Shown here: positions 60,613 through 64,000 of the stretch, piece after piece
Layout of the letters: each line of letters starts with the position of its first letter
Numbering within the stretch: position 1 is the stretch's first letter
DNA from: Lepiota brunneoincarnata
Lineage: Eukaryota; Basidiomycota; Agaricomycetes; Agaricales; Agaricaceae
Assembly (NCBI GenBank): GCA_023014365.1
Contig: JAEBUN010000019.1
Coordinates: 744,001 to 808,000 of the forward strand
Length of the DNA: 64,000 bases
Direction: 5' to 3'
Notes under the pieces: generated by a model
Databases searched by the model: none
Told to the model about the DNA's origin: nothing
What the model saw: only the letters and a program-made list of their open reading frames with translations
Program-made: the position numbers and the translations under genes

Positions 60613-61338
60613 ATGTACTACCAGAACCCCTTCGGTAGCTGGGCTGAAGCTGGCCAAGGCCACTCTTCGGGCACGCTGTGGACCAACACTCCCCCTCCCT
60701 CGATTTTCGGCGCGCTTCCGTACCCATCCGCTCCGTCCAACCTCGTCACGTACTATTTTACGTCGTTCAAGCCGAACATCTTCAACAGCACGGTCATTGG
60801 TCCGCAGAATCAAGCATACTACCAAGTCGTGACGGACAATAGCATGCCGGGATATACGATCATCAAGAACGTTGAAGGCAAGAACACGGCCTTGATTGAA
60901 TGGCAGGCGCACCCGTTTGTGGAGATTCGAGGAGTCCTCGCTAAACAGAACATACGGAACTGGTTGCGACTTTCGCCCGATCAAAGGTTCTTACACATCA
61001 TACTTTTTTATTCCGCTCCGCGATCTCACCTCTTCTCAGCCATAGATCTATGGATGTCCGTGGGATGCGCTACCTTTGGGCTCCTCGCGACAAATCTATA
61101 AATGTAAGCCGTTCTCTTAACTCCCGGAACAAGTGGGAAAAGAGGGCTGATCTCCTGAATCTTTTTACAGTTGTACACAGGTGGAAACGGGGCTCCTGCT
61201 ACATTCCTTGCAAAAGTTACGAGGACTGGCACCCAGATCATCACGGTTGATGTGACGCCCGACGCTATCCAACTCGGCTTGTTGGACACCATCGTTACCG
61301 CCACCATGCTGTTGCTTTGCGGAAGGAATATCGACTAG
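60613..61338 (+). CDS. DUF6593 protein
   Basis: Basidiomycete-specific family of unknown function with a tubby-like layout of beta strands. The start reads MYYQNPFGSWAEAG, then SIFGALPYPSAPS, YYFTSFKPNIFNSTVIGP, YQVVTDNSMPGYTIIKN, ALIEWQAHPFVEIRG and WLRLSPDQR. Two introns (donor after CAA AG, and GTAAGC after INL-side AAT) lead to RYLWAPRDKSIN, LYTGGNGAPATFLAK and the family ending AIQLGLLDTIV...LLCGRNID. All junctions keep frame. No signal peptide; probably cytosolic. Confidence 0.85.
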
Positions 61339-63277
61339 GCGGAAAGTGTAACCGCTCAGGTCGCACTACTTGGGACGGTTTGAACGATTTCACTTACATC
61401 TACATCATCACATCACTAGTTCACGACGACGACTATCACGACTTATTTATAGCGCAAACACTCCTCCCCCGTGTTGACGCGCTTTGACTCTATATAGTTA
61501 TATACTTTAATTGAACACTATAGATGTTATTGTATTCTTATTTCCACCTGATCGCTCATAGTGTAGTGTAACTCCGGATTCACCCTCCGATGTAAATATA
61601 CTATGTATCGTGTAATATTTATTAATCTCCCTTTTGCGAGGCCGCCGTTGATCGTCAATTTTTTTGAACTCCCAAACCCCTCGCCAAATGAACGATTATC
61701 GTCGATACCTGAGTCCTGAGACGTAACAAAGTTTCCTACCAACCTGATCAGCCTTTTCAGGGTTTGATCCCCGCCGCATCAGTCAAGGGTTATCCATCCA
61801 ATCACTTGGTGCTGATCACATCAGCAACGAACCTTGGAAACTAGCTAATCATTACATAATCAGTAAACTATTGGCAACTTGCATTGGGCGCAACTTGGGG
61901 GGGTGGTCACTCTTGAGGAGAACGGTTGCCCAATCGTGTACTTGCTGTAAATAAAATAAAATAAAAAAGCTATATGTAGAAAAGGTGAAATTGATGATGC
62001 AAGGAGTTACGCGTCCCTGACGCCGCCTATCTTAACATTCTTGGAGGCAGTGCCACTTGAATGACAACCATTCGGCCCCACCATTCCACTTGTCTGTTCA
62101 ACGCTCGACATCATCACTTGGGCAGGAGTACAGACAGAAACTGTTCAATGCACAGGTTCGATGCCATGAAACTACTGCGCTCCCGTTGCTTACCTCTCGG
62201 ACGAACCTCTGCATTAAGAGCAGTTCACCTTTCCCATGGGGCCATGGGATGGATTCCTGGGCTGTACGACTTGCAGGGAAGCAACCTACCAATACCTGGC
62301 GCACTTTTTACTCCGTCTCAAATGTTCTAGGCCCTCTCTACTCTCCGAGAGCCGACATGTGAGAACGCTCCTGTTGCTTGGTTATTCGCTTTGGGATCGC
62401 AGTTGGTCGGCGGGAAACTTGAAGGATGTGTAAAAGCTGCCGACGTGGCCAACTGACGGAGCAAGTTTTTTTGGCGTTGCCAAAAAAGCTCAAGAGGTCG
62501 TCTCCGTTCCCCCGCACAAGCCCGTTCTTTCCCCCCCCACCCACCTGAACACCAAGCTATTCCGCTGGGGTAACATGTGCAACCCAAGTTCTCTATCACA
62601 CAGAACTCTTGTGTGAAAAAAAGAAAACAAAGTTGGCACTGACGGCCGGCTCTTTGGCCAACCCCCCCACTGGTTTTTCAACTTCGGCATTATGTTTTTA
62701 TGTCAGGTGAACAACTCGTGGCCTAGTTCTTTGACCACTACGGCAGCGCTGGCCGGATGTTGGCGAACTAATCTAGCCATGTTGCGGTTCTTAGCACGAG
62801 GCAAAGTGACTCCCCGGTCTCCACATCCTCGCGGGAGAGCGACCCTCTGATAGTTGATCGTCTAGATAATCGGGCCTGAGGTACGCATATTAGGGGGGGG
62901 AGGCACTAAGCCGGTCACAGTGTCACCGCCGCTATTATTAGCACCGCAGAGTATTGCTGATATTCCGGCTGGGCGTTGTCTGCGTGTGCCAATCGCTCGC
63001 TCTGGACTACCCTAAAAAGCTCTCTCTCTCGTGGCAGAGAACTAGCTTCTGTGGACGTGATTCCTCATCTGCCACTCTGCCCTTATGGCTCCAAGACAGA
63101 AGGCAATCATGTGGTGGAAGCGACCATCATGAAAACAGGAACGACTCGTTGAATGCCTGAGAAGAGATCAGGAAGAGCTGGGGGTACTTACAGGCATATA
63201 AGATGCTTGTAGAGGATTGCCTCCACCCTGCCAAAGCTCGCTGGTATACTTCTAGCCAAACCGCATTCCTTGGAAAC
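61339..63277. other. Intergenic, 1.9 kb
   Basis: Overlapping short frames at 62057-62433 (+) and 62098-62690 (-) lack family features. An ATATAAG element at about 63195-63201 lies about 80 bases before the GH16 start. Otherwise nothing recognised. Confidence 0.45.
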
Positions 63278-64000
63278 ATGCTGGCTCCTTCCTTCTTGCT
63301 CCGCGCCATCTCGATAGGCTGTTGCGCCGTTCTTGCCTTTGGAGCCACTTATTCCCAGACAGACAGCCACACTGGCAGTGGTTTCCTCAAATCCTTTTCA
63401 TTCGAGAACATCCCTGATCCCACACATGGACGAGTGTAAGCTCTTTCCCCCCCTCCTCATAGAGTGGCTACGCATAGAAAACGCGGTTGATTGCCCCAAC
63501 TTAGAAACTACGTGGATGCCAGCACCGCCGCGAGCCAGAACCTGACCTTTTCGTCAGGAGATCACTTTGTGCTTCGCGCAGACTTTAAAAAGACTCTCAC
63601 TGCTAGCGGACCTGGCAGAAATTCTGTTCGGCTTCGCTCAAACAAGCAATACACCACATCTGTCATGGTGTGAGTACTTTGGAACCGAGTTTTTCTTTTT
63701 TTTTCAACTGATGATCTTCTTGCCCAAAGCTTCAACATGCGACATATGCCAGAAGGCTGCGGGTGAGCGCTTGTCTTCTTTGTTTTGCTCAAATGGCTTC
63801 TGATAATCAATTGTTAGCACCTGGCCCGCGGTCTGGACTGTTGGCGCAGACTGGCCTAATCAGGTAAGAGTTGAGCTTCTGTTTCAAGGTACCAAACACG
63901 GTGTATTTATAGCTAATCTAGGGTGAAATTGATATTCTCGAAGGCGTGAACGATCAAGGCCCAAATCAGTCGACGCTGCACACCAACAGCGGTCAGTGAA
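63278..64000 (+). CDS. GH16 endo-beta-glucanase (laminarinase-like), 3' end outside window
   Basis: Predicted secreted hydrolase of beta-1,3 or beta-1,3/1,4-glucans. The start at 63278 gives a signal peptide (MLAPSFLLRAISIGCCAVLAF), then FLKSFSFENIPDPTHGRV. Exon 1 ends at 63435 and joins NYVDASTAASQNLTF (exon 2 from 63505). Further exons read GPGRNSVRLRSNKQY, FNMRHMPEGCG, TWPAVWTVGADWPNQ and GEIDILEGVNDQ. The ExDxxE motif (EIDILE) carries the nucleophile and acid/base Glu. All four visible junctions keep frame. The gene runs off the window end soon after TLHTNSG. Confidence 0.93.

Noticed and set aside
61755..61790. Box-B-like string suggesting a tRNA (GGGTTTGATCCCC)
   Set aside because: No matching acceptor stem, D arm or anticodon arm could be placed on either strand.

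Overview
The window looks like nuclear DNA of a mushroom-forming basidiomycete (Agaricomycete). Genes are dense and on both strands. Introns are many, short (about 50-70 nt) and mostly GT-AG. Several families are typical of or restricted to Basidiomycota: DUF6535, DUF6593 and DUF6699 proteins, an MP88-like secreted glycoprotein, a tandem P450 expansion, and GH12/GH16 secreted glucanases. No virus, transposon, CRISPR array, rRNA or tRNA gene was recognised.

Layout. 1-5.9 kb: 3' part of a P450 (P450-1), an intact nine-exon DgoD-type galactonate dehydratase, and a second P450 (P450-2). 6.4-8.3 kb: DUF6535 membrane protein. 8.4-9.6 kb: GH12 endoglucanase (-). 10.5-13.4 kb: OPT oligopeptide transporter (-). 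13.4-17.3 kb: no recognisable gene. 17.3-21 kb: ubiquitin-like protein (-), complex I subunit NDUFS5 (+), single-pass membrane protein (-). 21.7-23.8 kb: P450-3 (-), the only P450 of the array that reads intact. 25.7-27.5 kb: SRm160/SRRM1-like PWI splicing protein (-). 28.3-33.8 kb: P450-4, a degenerate galactonate dehydratase, P450-5. 34.7-37.1 kb: CTP synthase (-). 37.4-40.4 kb: two divergent conserved unknown proteins. 40.8-42.6 kb: glutathionyl-hydroquinone reductase. 42.8-44.5 kb: MP88-like glycoprotein (-). 45-46.9 kb: CYP53-like P450. 47.2-48.4 kb: second membrane protein of the 20-kb family. 49.8-50.4 kb: DUF6699 (-). 51.7-52.3 kb: DUF1770-like. 52.5-53.5 kb: PIG-L deacetylase (-). 53.5-57.5 kb: large disordered protein with SUMO-interaction-like ends. 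58.8-59.5 kb: UBC4/5 E2. 60.6-61.3 kb: DUF6593. 63.3 kb to the end: start of a GH16 glucanase.

How genes may work together. The P450/galactonate dehydratase block was duplicated as a unit: P450-1, dgoD, P450-2 is mirrored by P450-4, broken dgoD, P450-5, with copied promoters and 3' flanks. A CYP53-like ring hydroxylase lies 2.5 kb from a glutathionyl-hydroquinone reductase, which would fit handling of plant aromatic breakdown products; that link is inference. GH12 and GH16 are secreted polysaccharide hydrolases.

Caution on breaks. Many genes need one-base shifts to stay open, including the normally essential CTP synthase. Nearly all the shifts I found are insertions (about 23 insertions against 3 deletions). 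This may be consensus error rather than pseudogenisation, so broken P450 calls should be treated as provisional.
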